Positions 10,680 through 22,580 are shown, numbered from the stretch's first letter. The stretch is DNA of 64,000 nucleotides from Inia geoffrensis (GCA_036417435.1 CM070911.1:6448001-6512000); one strand, 5' to 3'. The notes: generated by a model not told the origin, from the letters alone. Numbers and translations are program-made.

Positions 10680-10865
10680 GTCAGATGGACCTGGGTTCAA
10701 GTTCACACTCCACCACTGGGCAACTGTGTGAACTTAGATGAGATACCTAATGTTTTCTCATTTTCCTTGGCTTTAAAGTCTTGATCACAATACCTGTCTA
10801 CTTCAGAGGGTTGTGAGGGTTTAATGAGATAATACACAGCACAATACCTGGTAGACAACCAGTTT
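10680..10865 (+). mobile_element. MIR SINE, nearly full length
   Basis: The order is that of a sense MIR: ACCTGGGTTCAAGTTCACAC, CCACCACTGGGCAACTGTGT, GAACTTAGATGAG, then TTTAATGAGATAATACACAG and CAATACCTGG. The tRNA-derived start is missing or too diverged to see. Confidence 0.8.
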
Positions 10866-12519
10866 ACTAAATGCTAACTGCTTTAATAGATTACATGATA
10901 GTTAATCCATAGAACCTGATGAAGGTGTTTGCCCGCCCCCCCCCCACCAAGGCGGGATTTACATGGTGGGGAGGGGAGTAAGGGAAAGGAATGGTTGAAT
11001 GAGTAAGTGAATGGAAAACTACTATATGCTCACTGTCGTTTATTTTTTAACTAGTTTGTTGTCTTGGCAGCAGGTCAGCATATAGCTGTGTTTTAAATTT
11101 TTCACTTTGTGATCATCACTTTCTCTTGGTGAAGTAATTGTTTTGCACAATTTTAGCAAAGTCTGGTACTTCAACTGGAATCTGCCCTGTGTTTTTGGAA
11201 ATAATGGAAAAAAAAGTAGTTGTGGCTAAATCTGAAAACCCTCCTCTCCCCCCTTTTGGGGGTTTCTATTACTGTCTCAGTTTCTTTGAGTCTCTGAGCT
11301 CTTTGAAATATTCTCAAAATAGGGAAAAATTGTATACATGTTTGGGATATTCATAGTTAGACCCTCCTGTAGAGCATCATCCATCTGTCTTGCTTATTTG
11401 GCTTTGTCAGATATGTAGTTTTAAAAATAAATTTGATGTTGACCCATGAGTATTAAAATTTAATCTACTTCCTTCCGGGCCATAATTCTCCACTCTGTTG
11501 TCCTTGGTTGCCTTGGAAATCTCATTGCTGTCACAAGTGCAGGGTTCTAACTGCAGGGGTAGAATGAACATCTGGGCTGCACAGACTCCCAGGGGCCTTG
11601 CTGTCCTTGGGGCCAGAAGCCCCTCCCAGCAGTTATTAGTGGGAACCCAGCCTACGGCCTACGTACTTTTTAGGCAAGAGTGTGATTCTGAATCTTAGCA
11701 CTTTGTGACTTGTTTGAAAAACAGCGCTTCCACATCCCAGACTAACAGATTTTAGATTTATTGTCAGAAGGACATCATCTGCTTGCCCAGTCCCTTCTTA
11801 TTTTCGGAAATGAGCCTCTATGGATCAGACAGGGCCACCTTGTTATGCTGTGTCCTGTAATCTGGGTATAGGTGTCTGGAAATTTTCGAGTCATTCAAGG
11901 AGGGAATGATCTCTTCTTATGTGATCCCCATTCTCCCCCACCCCCCATTCAATTTCTCTCTTTCTTGTGATGAACAGTAAAAGTACTAATGCTGTTCGTG
12001 GTGGGTTCCAGGCCCTGTCATTCATTCAGTATTTATTAAGTGCTGTTGTGTGCTAGGTGATGGGAATAGAATTCCCAAGAGGCATGCATTGTCTTTGAAG
12101 CAACCTGAAGCTTAGTGGGAGAGACATATCCTATAAACAAATCAACACAATAAAACTTGGTGAGGCTGTAACCACAAGACTGTCCAGAATCATGGATGCC
12201 TAGGGATGGGGGTGGTCAGGTGTGCCTGGGGCCTTGCAAGATGATGTGCAATTGAGTCTTGAAGCCAAGGTAGTCACCTGTGGCTTACCACATGCTTTAA
12301 TTACTAAGGTATCTCAGTATAGTCTCTTGTATCTGCCTCCCAGCCTTAGGTAAATATTGATCCACTCCTGAGGCAGTGGCCATCTAGGCCTCTGGTTGGA
12401 TTTTCATAGCCAATCCACAGAGGGCTGCTCAGGCCACGAATTTGGAATAATCCTTGATTCTTACCCTCCACATGGCCAGGCCCTGATGCCTTTCTTTGTG
12501 GAGCACATACATTCTAGAC
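10866..12519. other. Intron 1, unassigned; possible old repeat at 12022-12180
   Basis: There is a C-rich run near 10933-10950. At about 12022, TTCATTCAGTATTTATTAAG followed by GTGTGCTAGG resembles the start of an ancient mammalian repeat. No gene is supported. The open frame at 11498-11698 has no domain. Confidence 0.35.
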
Positions 12520-12668
12520 TTGCACTGTCCAATACGGTAGCCTAAAATTAACCATTCAGTTTCTCAGCTGCCCTAACCACATTTCAAATGCTAATAAAGC
12601 ACAGGTGCATTGGACAGCGTAGGTTTAGAACATTTTCCTCATTGCAGAAAGTTCTGCTGGACAAAGCT
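12520..12668 (-). mobile_element. hAT-type MITE, 'CTGTCCAATACGGTAGCC' group
   Basis: The + strand reads CACTGTCCAATACGGTAGCC, then CACATTTCAAATGCT, CATTGGACAGCGTAGGTTTA and TTGCAGAAAGTTCTGCTGGA. These are the internal inverted blocks of a common Charlie-type MITE. A second, partial copy of the group lies at 59185-59278. Confidence 0.7.
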
Positions 12669-12672
12669 TTTT

Positions 12673-12842
12673 AGACGCTTGCAACTCAGAGAAGGGTCCA
12701 CTGACCAGCTGCATTGGCATCACCTGGAAGCTTGTTAGAAACGCAGACTGTCCAATCCCACCTTAGACCCGTGGAATCAGAATCGACGGTTTAATAACAT
12801 CTCCAGGTGCATTATATGCACATTAACCTTTGAGAAACACTG
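12673..12842 (+). mobile_element. MER5A-type hAT DNA transposon
   Basis: ATTGGCATCACCTGGAAGCT and TGTTAGAAACGCAG lead to GGAATCAGAATCGACG and CATCTCCAGGTGCA. It ends CCTTTGAGAAACACTG, the standard terminal repeat of the family. It directly abuts hAT-type elements on both sides. Confidence 0.75.
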
Positions 12843-13001
12843 TTCTAACCCTGGCGGCACATTAGAATCACTTGCTGGGGGGCTTGTAGAATAGAGATGC
12901 CTGGCCCACTCCATGAAATTCTGACTTAATCAGTTTGGGTGGGGCCTGAAGCATTGGCAATTTTTAAAGCCACTCCCTAAATGGGGTTGATAATCACTGC
13001 A
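12843..13001 (+). mobile_element. MER5-group hAT element
   Basis: It starts TTCTAACCCTGGCGGCACAT with TAGAATCACTTGCTGGG, continues ATTCTGACTTAATCAGTTTG and GGTGGGGCCTGAAGCATTGG, and ends GATAATCACTGCAG. This is a sibling family of the preceding element, immediately adjacent in head-to-tail order. Confidence 0.7.
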
Positions 13002-14291
13002 GTAAAGTAATGTAATGTCAGGTAGTGATAAGGGCTCTGAAGAAAAGTTACACAGAATACAGGAACAGAATGTGACTCTGGAGAGAGGGAAACTGAAATC
13101 AGGAAAGGCCTCTCCGAGGAGGTGGCATTAGAGCAGAGCCCAGAAGGCAATGAGGAAGTAGCCAGGGGAGAGCAGCATGTGCAGAGGCCCTAAGATGTGC
13201 CTGGCTCAGGCCCTGGTGGAGGAGAGAAGTGGGCGTGGGAGGGGGTGAGGGCCAGGCAGGGCCAGATCACAGGAGGCCTTCTGGGTCTTGGGAGGGAATT
13301 GGATTTTGTTCTAACATGGTGGGAAGCCATTGGAGGGCTTGATCTGATTTACATTTTAAACCTTTCCCTGTGGTTGCTCCAGAGAGAATAAATGGGCAGC
13401 TCATGAGAGAAAAGACGGGGACCAGTTGGGGCTGGGGGTCATCCGGGCAAGAACGTCGTGGCCTAGGTGGTAGCAGTGGGGGCGACGAGAGGTCCGATGG
13501 AGACCCTCTGTGTTGTCTGTGCTGGGGGGCGAGAGGGACAGAGCAGGGCTCCCGTCCCAGCCAAGGCAGAGGCCAGGCTCGGTGCACTCAGGGACTTGAA
13601 GAACGGGCCTCCTGGTGTCCCTGCTGCAAAGCTGACACTCTCTGGAGCTACTTAGTGTTGGTATCAAGGCTGGCTGTGTGCTGCTCAGCATGACTGGCTG
13701 TAGAGCTTGTGTTGGGGCCAGTGCTGGCTACTCATTTTGTTCTCTGCAGACACTGATAAGGGAAGGGAGAGAGTAAGCAGTTGTGTAGACAGGGCCGGCG
13801 GGGTATGTCTGCTTCTCTTCTCTGCTGTTTGTAGGCAGATGATAGCAGGTGGCATTTTCTTAGCTGTGTCAGATGCTTGGGATACTGTCCCCATTCAGCT
13901 CCCTAAACACTCCTCTTTCCCACTACAAAGAGGTGGTGAATTCACCTAGTCCTACCACAATAGGAAACCGCCTGCTTTGCCTATACTTTCGGTGTTATGT
14001 GGCCTTCAAGTGGTTGCCAGGGCCCTTCCAGGTACTTTTGTACCATTATCGTTTTATCATGTGGACGATGTGGAATAAATGGACTGTCAACCAGAGCTGG
14101 AATGCTTGGGCTGTATTTTTATTTGTATTTGGTTGTGTTGTGTTTCTTGATTTGTAAATGTGTACGGGCATCTACCAGTATTTTGTTACCACCAGGGGCC
14201 AGTGATGGAAAAGTGGGTGGGACTAGCTCCTTCCCCATAAAGCACTTTCTCATCTTTTGTGTGCAGTTAGTGTTTATCCTTTTTGCCCCTT
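13002..14291. other. Intron 1; ancient repeat-like stretch followed by unassigned DNA
   Basis: At 13012-13440, phrases such as AAAGGCCTCTCCGAGGAGGT, GGGAAGCCATTGGAGGGCTT and GATCTGATTTACATTTTAAA match a common ancient mammalian repeat whose class I cannot name. The rest shows nothing recognisable, and no gene is supported. Confidence 0.4.
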
Positions 14292-14750
14292 TTTTTGTGC
14301 CATGGACCGCTCTGGTACTCTGGTGAAGATGGTGGGCCTCTTTTCAGAAAGATGTTTTAATGCATTGAATAAAATACATAGGATCTCGAAGGGGACCAAG
14401 TATATTGAAACATATTTGAAAAATATATTTGAAAATCTGTGTCATACTAATATATGTTTCTTGACTAAAGCATTAAATATCAAGATTTGGTTTTAGGTCT
14501 AAGAAATATTTTAATTTTGAGGCACTGATGAATGTAAGCAATATTAGAGCTGTTTCCAACACCTCTCAAGCTATGTAAGTATATCTTTTGTTGGAGTCGC
14601 AGGTACTCTGTTAATACTACCACGGTGTGTTGCTTACATTCATGATTTAGGGAAACGCTAAATTTCATTTGGGGGCTCATGAAATCCAGATGTAATTCTT
14701 TTTTCCAATCCAAGTTTATGGACCCCCCTGAATTCAGGCTAAGAATTCCA
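14292..14750 (+). mobile_element. hAT-type DNA transposon, long and well preserved
   Basis: It starts CCATGGACCGCTCTGGTACT with CTGGTGAAGATGGTGGGCCT. It continues TTTTAATGCATTGAATAAAA and TTGTTGGAGTCGCAGGTACT, and ends CAAGTTTATGGACCCCCCTG then AATTCAGGCTAAGAATTCC. This is an ancient non-autonomous element of hAT type that is nearly complete. I do not assign a precise Repbase name. Confidence 0.65.
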
Positions 14751-15390
14751 GGCTTATTGGTAAGATTACTTTAGTTAACTGTATTTTGGAGTGAGTGAGT
14801 GAGTGACTCTGCAACAGTGCTCCTTAAACAAGCTTCATAATTATACCATCATTGTGATGAATTGGTTCTTAGAGTTGAGCAGAGAGGGGTGACACCCCAA
14901 GCCAGTGTTATAGTTATCCAGCAATAAAGGTGCTTAGAAGAACTAGGGGTGGAGGGTAAAGCTGTCAGTTGAGGTTTGACAGCCATGGTGCTCTCTGCAT
15001 TTTTTCAGGGTCAGGGCTTGGCGGATTCTCATATGGTCCCGGTTTAGTTCATACCTTCATGCATGCCTTGGCGTTCAGCAAAACTGTGAATTGCATCTGA
15101 TGAGTCCTGTGGTTAGGACCCTGAGCTGGGCCACCAATTCTCCTACTTTTACCTTGCTTGTTTTTCTGGTTTGTCATATGCTGTCCTTGACTCTGGAGGA
15201 CAAGCTTGGGTGTGAAGTGGTAGATTTACAGGTACCTTCCGCCCAGACTTCTAAGGCAGACTTTGAGTTCTGTCGTGTTTTTGGTGATGTTACGTGTTTG
15301 AAACGATGCTGTTGTTGCATGAGTGTGTTTGGGGTACCTACAGCATGACTGAAGTGTTACTGTCCCTGTTGTTGTTTTTTTCTTGCCTTT
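14751..15390. other. Intron 1, unassigned
   Basis: No repeat or gene is recognised. The 85-residue open frame at 15091-15348 has no known domain. Confidence 0.35.
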
Positions 15391-15602
15391 TAGCACTTAT
15401 TGGGCGCTTACTGTGTGCCAGGCATGCTTTAAGTTCTTTACACATATTAACTCTTAACTTGCTTGATGATTACAAAAAACCTGTAAGGCCCAGAGAACCT
15501 GAGCCACTTTACCAGGATCACAGAGCTAGGAAGTGGCAGAGCCAGGATTCAAACTCAAGCGTTTTGACACGACAGCCTGCTCCTGTAGCTGCCAACTGCC
15601 TC
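15391..15602 (-). mobile_element. MIR SINE, near full length (antisense)
   Basis: AGCACTTATTGGGCGCTTAC and TGTGTGCCAGGCATGC open it. They are followed by ACATATTAACTC, CACAGAGCTAGGAAGTGGCA and GAGCCAGGATTCAAACTCAA. This spans almost the whole element from its 3' end to the tRNA-derived part. Confidence 0.85.
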
Positions 15603-16120
15603 TGTAGAGCCTGGACTGGAAAAGGCCCTCCATATTGATGGCTCTGTGACCAGCACGACCCCTCTCTTGCTGTCTTGCACTGTGATGCATCTGCTGCATT
15701 TCCTGAGTGGATGTTTCTGAAGAACCCTTGCTGCCACTGTTTCCTCTCTGCCTCCTCTGTCCGTGTTGCTGCAGACGGGGCTCCTCGTTACTCTTTTCAC
15801 TGCTCTGCTGACATGCCCAGCCCTGCAAAACCGAGTGGCCCCGGGCATTGCTCACACCCTGGCAGGAGGCCTGCCCTACTAACGGGATTATTAATGACAT
15901 CATCTCTCCACTCGGTGCTGAAGATGGCTTTGTCAGTGTGATTTTATACACAGATGCTCGCAGTAAAGTCGGCTGGCTGGTGAAGACGGTTCCCTCTAAT
16001 GGTGAATTCCCTCGGCGTCTAGGATTCTAGCCAGGTGACCCGGATTTGGGGGCCTCTTTCCCTAGTTCCCCAGAAGAAATCTTAACAGAGGTTTTGTTTT
16101 TGTTTTTAACACCAATGGCT
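15603..16120. other. Intron 1, unassigned
   Basis: No recognised element is seen. The opposing open frames at 15526-15951 lack any domain and overlap the MIR, so they are not annotated. Confidence 0.35.
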
Positions 16121-16340
16121 GACATTTCTTTGAGCCCTAGTTCTGGGTTAAGGGCCGTGCTGTGTTTTAAATTGCTTGTTTTGATTGCTGAATCCTTTCC
16201 CTTATCCTATATGCTGTAGATCCTGAGAAACCGAGGCTCAGACAAGTTCCATGACTTGGTAGCTTGATGATTACAAAAAACCAGGTAGCCAGCCCGCCCC
16301 GCAATTAGCGGTTGATAGAACCAGGAGTCCTAGCCATGCT
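16121..16340 (-). mobile_element. MIR SINE, diverged (antisense)
   Basis: CTTTGAGCCCTAGTTCTGGG, TCCTGAGAAACCGAGGCTCA, GACAAGTTCC and AGAACCAGGAGTCCTAGCC keep the MIR order at low identity. Confidence 0.6.
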
Positions 16341-17502
16341 GAGATTAACCTGTGTGCTTAGGGGTGTTCCTCCTGCTGGCCCTTTAATGCCTCACCTGAC
16401 CGTCTCCTGCTGGGATCTCTATTGCACGTGAAGTTCCCTCTTTAGGTGTTTCTCTGGGCTTCTTTAGTGCAGGTTGATAGTTGTCGACCTAGGTCATCAG
16501 ACTCTAACCCCTGGGGAGGTACTTAGCATCAGAGGTGTTTATTAAGTGGCCTTAACTGTTTTGGAGTGAGTTAGAAAGGTACATCTGCCTCCCGTCCCTC
16601 CCCCTCAGAGCTGAGGGACTGAGGACAGCTGCTTGTAAAGGACTCCAGAGCCACGTAGCCAGGGATCAAGTCCATGCACTGTTTGCTCCGTGTCAGCAGA
16701 TCTGTGTTTGGAGAGGCGGCCACTGAAGGGGGGAATCACAGATGTGGCTTGACTAGGCAGTCTCGGTGAGGTGTTGGCACCCTGCTGCCAGTTAGGGAAC
16801 TTTGGGGAGATTTTGAGAGGAAGGGACATGTCAAGTCTTTGTACTGCATTTATTCCTCTGATAGCCCTGACCTGTTAGCTAACCAGGTGCTGGGCCTTGG
16901 GCAGCTGATTTCAGTGGTCCAGGCTCAGTGGCCTCACTTGTAAAGTGGAGGGTAGATGAGACATTTCCTAACATTCTGTGTCTGCAACGCAGTTCACCTG
17001 CCTCGTGCCGCTCTTTACTTTTTCAGACCACCTCCTCCACTTTCTGCTGGCCATTCGTATTTATACTTTTCAGGCGACTAGAGGTGAAAATAACCCTTTC
17101 CCTCTCTACTCCCCCTTTAAAGATTCTCCCTCCCCCAAAATACCACTGGAGTCGATATGGTGGTTGGCCCATGAGCTGGAATTTCACTGGGTGCATCGCT
17201 AGTTTAAGTTTGGGACAAATGGGGCTCTGTAGTGTGCTACCCGTCTCACCTTGAACTGTCTTTCCAGGTGCATGCCTTGGTCTCTTGATTACAGCTCTGT
17301 TGTGCTTTGCTTCTCTGGTGAAAAGAAGATTGTGTTAATGATCACAGGGTTTTGCGATCACTAAATAATTTGGACTGTTGAATTTTAAGTAAATACTGAT
17401 TTTCTGACATCAGGGTTCCAAGAGCTTTTCCCTAGGCTTAGGGGGAGCCAGTATTTCATCACTGGAAGACGTGCTATTATGAAGCCCTGTGGATTTGGTT
17501 GT
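16341..17502. other. Intron 1, mostly unassigned
   Basis: A weak sense MIR may lie at 16861-16985 (GGGCCTTGGGCAGCTGATTT, GTGGCCTCACTTGTAAAGTG). Nothing else is recognised and no gene is supported. Confidence 0.35.
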
Positions 17503-17690
17503 GTTAATATGGTGGCATGGGAAGAGCACTAGCCAGGGGGTTAGAAGAGTCGGTTCCAGTTCTGATGTGGTCTCCACCTTGCTGTACGACCTTGAGCAAG
17601 TCACTGCCCTGGATGTGTGATCTCTTAAAGGAGGTGTTGGGACTAGTTGACCTCCGACTACCCTCTCCAGCCTGAAAATCTCATGGTTCT
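17503..17690 (+). mobile_element. MIR-type SINE
   Basis: ATATGGTGGCATGGGAAGAG, CGGTTCCAGTTCTGATGTGG and CGACCTTGAGCAAGTCACTG give the MIR 5' part and core in sense. The 3' end fades out after TTAAAGGAGGTGTTGGGAC. Confidence 0.7.
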
Positions 17691-17989
17691 TTGTATCCCA
17701 TATATTCAGTTTGAAAAGACACTAGAATAAATGGTGGGAATAAAAATCGGCGACGAATGGCTATTTTTTAGTCCTGAAAAAAAGTATAGGTTATGAATTA
17801 ATCAAGTTGATTAAAAAAACACCTTTCTGTGGTTTCCTGAGGCGCTTATTTTTGTTGTTGCTTTTTTAAAAAATTGAGATACAATTCACATACCATAAAA
17901 TCTACCATTTTAAAGTGTCTAATTCGTGATTTTTTAGTATATTCACAGAATTGTTCAGCTATCATCTGTATCCAATTCCAGAACATTTT

Positions 17990-18331
17990 AAAAAATTATT
18001 TATTTTTGGCTGCGTTGGGTCTTCGTTGCTGCGCGCGGGCTTTCTCTAGTTGCGGCGAGCGGGTGCTGCTCTTCATTGCGGTGCACGGGCTTCTCATCGC
18101 TGTGGCTTCTCGTTGCGGAGCACAGGCTCTAGGCGCACGGGCTTCAGTAGTTGTGGCTCGCAGGCTCAGTAGTTGTGGCTCGTGGGCTCTAAAGCGCAGG
18201 CTCAGTAGTTGTGGCGCACGGGCTTAGTTGCTGCACGGCCTGTGGGATCTTCCCGGACCAGGGCTTGAACCCATGTCCCCTGCATTGGCAGGCGGATTCT
18301 TAACCACTGCGCCACCAGGGAAGTCCCAAAC
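17990..18331 (-). mobile_element. CHR-type SINE, long form, inserted in an L1
   Basis: The antisense head is CGCCACCAGGGAAGTCCC, with GGCTTGAACCC marking the B-box and several GTAGTTGTGGCTC units in the body. A perfect 13-bp target-site duplication, TCCAGAACATTTT, lies at 17977-17989 and 18332-18344. It splits one copy of the L1 consensus, so the SINE is younger than the L1. Confidence 0.95.
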
Positions 18332-19791
18332 TCCAGAACATTTTCATCACCCTAAAAGAAAGTCCCATACCCATTAGCAGCCGCTCCCCATTTCCCTCTC
18401 CCTCAATCCCTGACAACCACTAATCGACTTTCCTCCTCTATAGACTTGCCTATTCTGGACATTTCCTGTAATGGAATTCATGTAATGGAATCATACAGTT
18501 TGTGGCCTTGTGCGTCTGGCTTCTTTCACTTAGCATCATGTTTTCAAGGCTCATCCAGGTTGTGGTATGATTCTGTACTTTACTCCTTTTTTTCTGGCTG
18601 AATAATATTCCATTGTATGTATAGATGACATTTTGTTTATCCATTCATCAGCTGATAGACATCTGGGTTGTTTCCAGATGTTTTTGTCTATTATGTTTAT
18701 GTCTATTATGTCTGGGTTGTTTTTGTCTATTATGAAAAATGCTGCTGTGATTATTCTTGTACAAGTTTTTGGGTGGACATATGTTTTCAGTTCTCTCGGG
18801 TATATATCTAGGCGTGGGATTGCTGGGCCATATGGTAACTCTGTGCTTAACTTTTTGAGGAACTGTCAGAACATCGTCTAAAGAAGCTGCACCACTTTAC
18901 ATTCCCAGCCGCAGCAGCAGTGTATAGGGTGCCATTTCTTCACATCCTTTTCCGCACTTGTTGCTGTCTGTCTTTTTGATTGTAGCCATCCTAGTGGATG
19001 TGCAGTGATCACTCCTGGATTGACTTGCATTTCCCTGATGGATGACTAGTGGTGGTGAGCATTGTTTCATGTGCCTGTGGCCATTTGTATGTCTTCTTTG
19101 GAGAAATACCTATTTAAATCCTTTGCCCATTTTAGAATTGGATTATTTGTGGGTTTTTTTTTTACTGTTAAATTGTAAGAGCTCTTTATGTATTCTAGAA
19201 ACTAGACTCTTAACAAATACATGATTTGCAGATATTTTCTCCTATTTTCACCCCCTTGATGGTGTCCTTTGAAGCACAGAAGTTTTTAATTGGGTGAAGT
19301 CTGGAATATCTGTTTTTCCTTTGGTTGCTTGTGCTTTTGTTGTCATACCTAAGAAACTGTTACTAATATAAGGTCACAGAGATACACACCTACACATTCT
19401 TCTAAGAGTTTTTAAGTTTTAGCCCTTTGAAGTCCTTGATCCATTTTGAGCTTGTTTTGTGAGGTAGGTAGGGTTATGATATGAGGTAGGATTCCAACTT
19501 TATTCTTTTGCGTGAGTATCTAATTGTCCCAACACCATTTGTTGAAAAGAGTATTCCTTCCCCATTGAATACTTTGGGCACCCTTTTTGAAAATCAGTTG
19601 AAGCTTGATGTATGGGCTTATTTCTGCACTCTCAATTCTAGTCCACTGATTTTATCCTTATGCTAGGCTTACGGTAAGTGTTGAAATCAGGAAGTGCGAG
19701 TCCTCCAACTTTGTTTTCTTTTCCAAAACTGTTTTGGCGATTCAGGGTCCCTGTTACCATATGAATTTCAGGATCAACTTGTGAATTATTG

Positions 19792-19812
19792 CAAAAAAAA
19801 AAAAAAAAAAAA
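19792..19812 (+). repeat. A-run inside the L1
   Basis: About 21 A occur where the L1 consensus has only a short A tract. This is a slippage expansion. Confidence 0.8.
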
Positions 19813-20000
19813 GCCAGCTGGGATTCTGATGGGGATTGCTTTGAATCTGTAGATTAACTTGGGGACTGTGAACATCTTAATATCATCCAATCTGTGACAG
19901 TAGGATGTTTTTCCACTTACTAAGTCTTTAATCTCTTTTAATGATATTTTGTAGTTTTCAGTGTACAAGCTTTGTTAAATTTATTCCTTAGTATTTTCTT

Positions 20001-20118
20001 CTTTTTTTTCTTTTCCATTATGGTTTATTACAGGATATTGACTATAGTTTTCCCTGTGCTATACAGTAGGACCTTATTGTTTATCCATTCTATATATAAT
20101 TTGCGTCTGCCAATCCCA
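20001..20118 (-). mobile_element. Short L1 3'-UTR fragment nested in the older L1
   Basis: TTTCCATTATGGTTTATTAC and CTGTGCTATACAGTAGGACC are the young cetartiodactyl L1 3' end, as at 37316 and 63627. The flanks AGTATTTTCTTCTT and AGTATTCTATTCTTCTT look like a degraded duplication of the ORF2 target. This is therefore a separate, later insertion. Confidence 0.65.
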
Positions 20119-20415
20119 AGTATTCTATTCTTCTTGATGCTGTTGTAAATGGAACTGTTTTCTTAATTTCATTTCTGGATTATTCTTTGCTAGGGTATAG
20201 AAATATAATTAATTTTTGTGTATTGATCTTATATCCTGCAATACTGGTGAACTTGTTTATTAGCTCTAATGGGGTGTGTGTGTATGTATGTATTAGGATT
20301 TTCTGTATACAAGATCATGTCGTCTTCAAATAGAGGTAGTTTTACTTCTTCCCTAACAGTCTGGATACTTTTTATTTCTTTTCATTGCCTCATTGCTGGA
20401 TCAGTTCTTGATCAT

Positions 20416-22490
20416 CTTTAAATGCCAGTGGGTTGCACAGAATTGGGGTGCAATAAATTAATTTGTTTTGTTTGTTCTCATTTGGGCTCTGAGAAAATTG
20501 GAACACTTGGAGGCTTGGTCTCTGGTTGCAAAGTCCGTTAGTGGAAATGTCACCTGCGTTGATAACTGGGTTGCAGATATTTGCCTCATCCGGCCAAGGT
20601 GTACGGTAGGTAGCACCTGGGAGGTTTCCAGTCCAGGGCTAGGCCTTGTCTGTCTCTGCAACAGCAAACTCAGAACAACACATTGCTTTTTCCGGTTGGC
20701 AGCTTTTTGTTTGCCTCTTTCTATAAGCATCACCTTGATTTGTTCGCTGTGGAGACCTCCTCGCTTCTTGACAAAAGGTAATTGTTGAGATTCCTGGTTT
20801 TCTTCTCACCTCGTAAATTCTCTCGTTGGCTTTTCTTTTGTGGCAAGTAGGAATGAGGTGTGTTTACTACTCAGGCTGTTGGGCTGTCAGAACCTGTAGC
20901 TTTTGTTTGCCTTGGTTGTAGCTTGCCAGCCGCAGGCCTCTCATTCGGAGGAGGTGCCAGCAGGGGTGGAGCACAGCGGAAATCGTGAGGTAGGCAGGCG
21001 CCTCTGCACCTTTTTCATCTCCCTTCCCTTCCGTCCTCCATGCTCCTGTTTCTTTTCCTTGGGGACGGGGTTGCTGTCTAGGCAGTGTCCAAAGCTTAAA
21101 ATTTTCATCTCCCCTCTTTTTTCCCCTGCATTCTCTTACCTTCACTCCCTTAGTGTATTTTCAGACCCTCGGGGCCCTGTACTTTCTTTTCAAAGTGGAG
21201 ATTCCAGCCAGAGGGGACTCAGGAGGGAAGCTTTACTTTGGGATTTCGGGCTGAGGCCTTCCTTCCCCGTAAACTGCTGCTCTGGTGACGACATTTAAAG
21301 TTGGCCTCCTTTCCTACCACGCTGCCTCCCCTCAGTTTTCCAGAACTGGGTTTATTGTTCTTTTAAAAATGATTTATTGTCTTCTGTAACAGCGTGGAAG
21401 GAGCTTAATTTTTGAAGTGCACAGTTTTCTTCTTTATGATCAGAGCAAAGTAAAGGAGGTTTGATTGATCTTCTGACAAAATTGCTTTAGTCATAGCTAA
21501 TGTGAAATCTCTTTAGGGCTTCGGTTTTATTTGCTCTTTTAATTTATGAACCTCCTTGGATCCCGAAGCGTCTGTGCACAAAGCCAGTGAGGCCTCTGCT
21601 GTATCAGATTCAGGGCTTTATTCCTGTCCCTGATAAACCATGAGCTGCAATAGTGTTCTGACAGTTGGTTAGATTTTGGTTTGAATTAGGGAGTAGCAGT
21701 GTCAGCTGATGTGTGGTTCAGAAATTTGTTACTGTTTTTCCAAAGAAAAATGTACTGTTAGGTTGGGTGGTTAAAGCCGGTGGTAGGCACGGTGGTAGGC
21801 ACGTGTTAGAACTTGGTGGTAAATAGAAGGAAAAAAAACCCTGTGTAAGTAGCTGCTCTAAAGCCCATCTTGTTTCTCTGTAGGTCATGGTCATCCTCAG
21901 GGTTCTGGAAAAGACCACGTAGCGAAATAGAAATAGCAGGGACCAGCGCTCAACAGCGGAGGCCAGTGAAAGGGAGGAAAAGAGAAAATTGGACTCAGAA
22001 GTGTGGAGCTGCCCCTGCTCTAGGCATCCCCGGGGGGTCTTCACACAGCAGCAAGTTTAAGAAGAGTTCGAATCAGTACTCTGCTGTGTTGGGCAGAGAA
22101 GCACGTAATCCATTGAGGAGAGTTTGCATGAAAATAGGTTTTGAGTTTCGCAGTGTAATTTTGATTACTTGTAGTTCACTGAGAAAATTAAATTATGTGG
22201 AACAACTCTTTCCTTTGGTGTTGGCGCAAGTGAGGCATTTAGGGCATCTTTGAGGATGGGATTTTGGGCGCTGGCAGGATGATGTGGAAACCTCTTCCAG
22301 GGACATGTAGACTTAAGTGAGGACAACCCTTGGCTCTTAGGTGTCTGCTGTTAAGGAGCGCGAGGCTCACTGGCTGGCTTCAGAGTACCTTGGCCTTTCC
22401 TTTTTGGGGTGAGGGAGCCTCCAAATCCACAGTTACGCCTGCTTGCAGTTGGTTTTCCTGGTGGACCCTCACGCCAGGCTGAGTGTGCCT
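20416..22490. other. Intron 1, unassigned
   Basis: No recognised repeat or gene is seen in about 2 kb. A 12-bp perfect tandem duplication, GGTGGTAGGCAC, lies at 21779-21790 and 21791-21802. The opposing open frames at 20458-21298 and 21718-22253 have no domain support. Confidence 0.4.
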
Positions 22491-22580
22491 CCGACTCAGT
22501 GTTGCTTCTCTTTGAACCCTCAGAGCCCGACATGGTTCCCCGCACACAGTTCTCGGAAAGTGTCTGTTGAATGTTGAAGG
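22491..22580 (+). mobile_element. L2/MIR-type 3'-end fragment
   Basis: CCCGACATGGTTCCCCGCAC, ACAGTTCTCGG and TGTCTGTTGAATGTTGAAGG follow the end of an ancient LINE2 or MIR element. The family choice is uncertain. Confidence 0.45.

Larger units (their letters stand above)
17863..20415 (-). mobile_element. L1 (old L1M/L1MB type), 3' end and ORF2 part, interrupted
   Basis: Read on the + strand this is the antisense of an old L1. TTGAGATACAATTCACATAC and CACTAATCGACTTTCCTCC come from the 3' UTR. TGAATAATATTCCATTGTAT and GGGATTGCTGGGCCATATGG come from the 3' part of ORF2, which continues to about 20415. The reading frame is broken many times, so no reverse transcriptase is intact. A SINE (17990-18331) and a younger L1 3' fragment (about 20001-20118) have inserted into it. 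A local tandem triplication of TTTGTCTATTATG occurs at 18663-18736. Confidence 0.88.
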
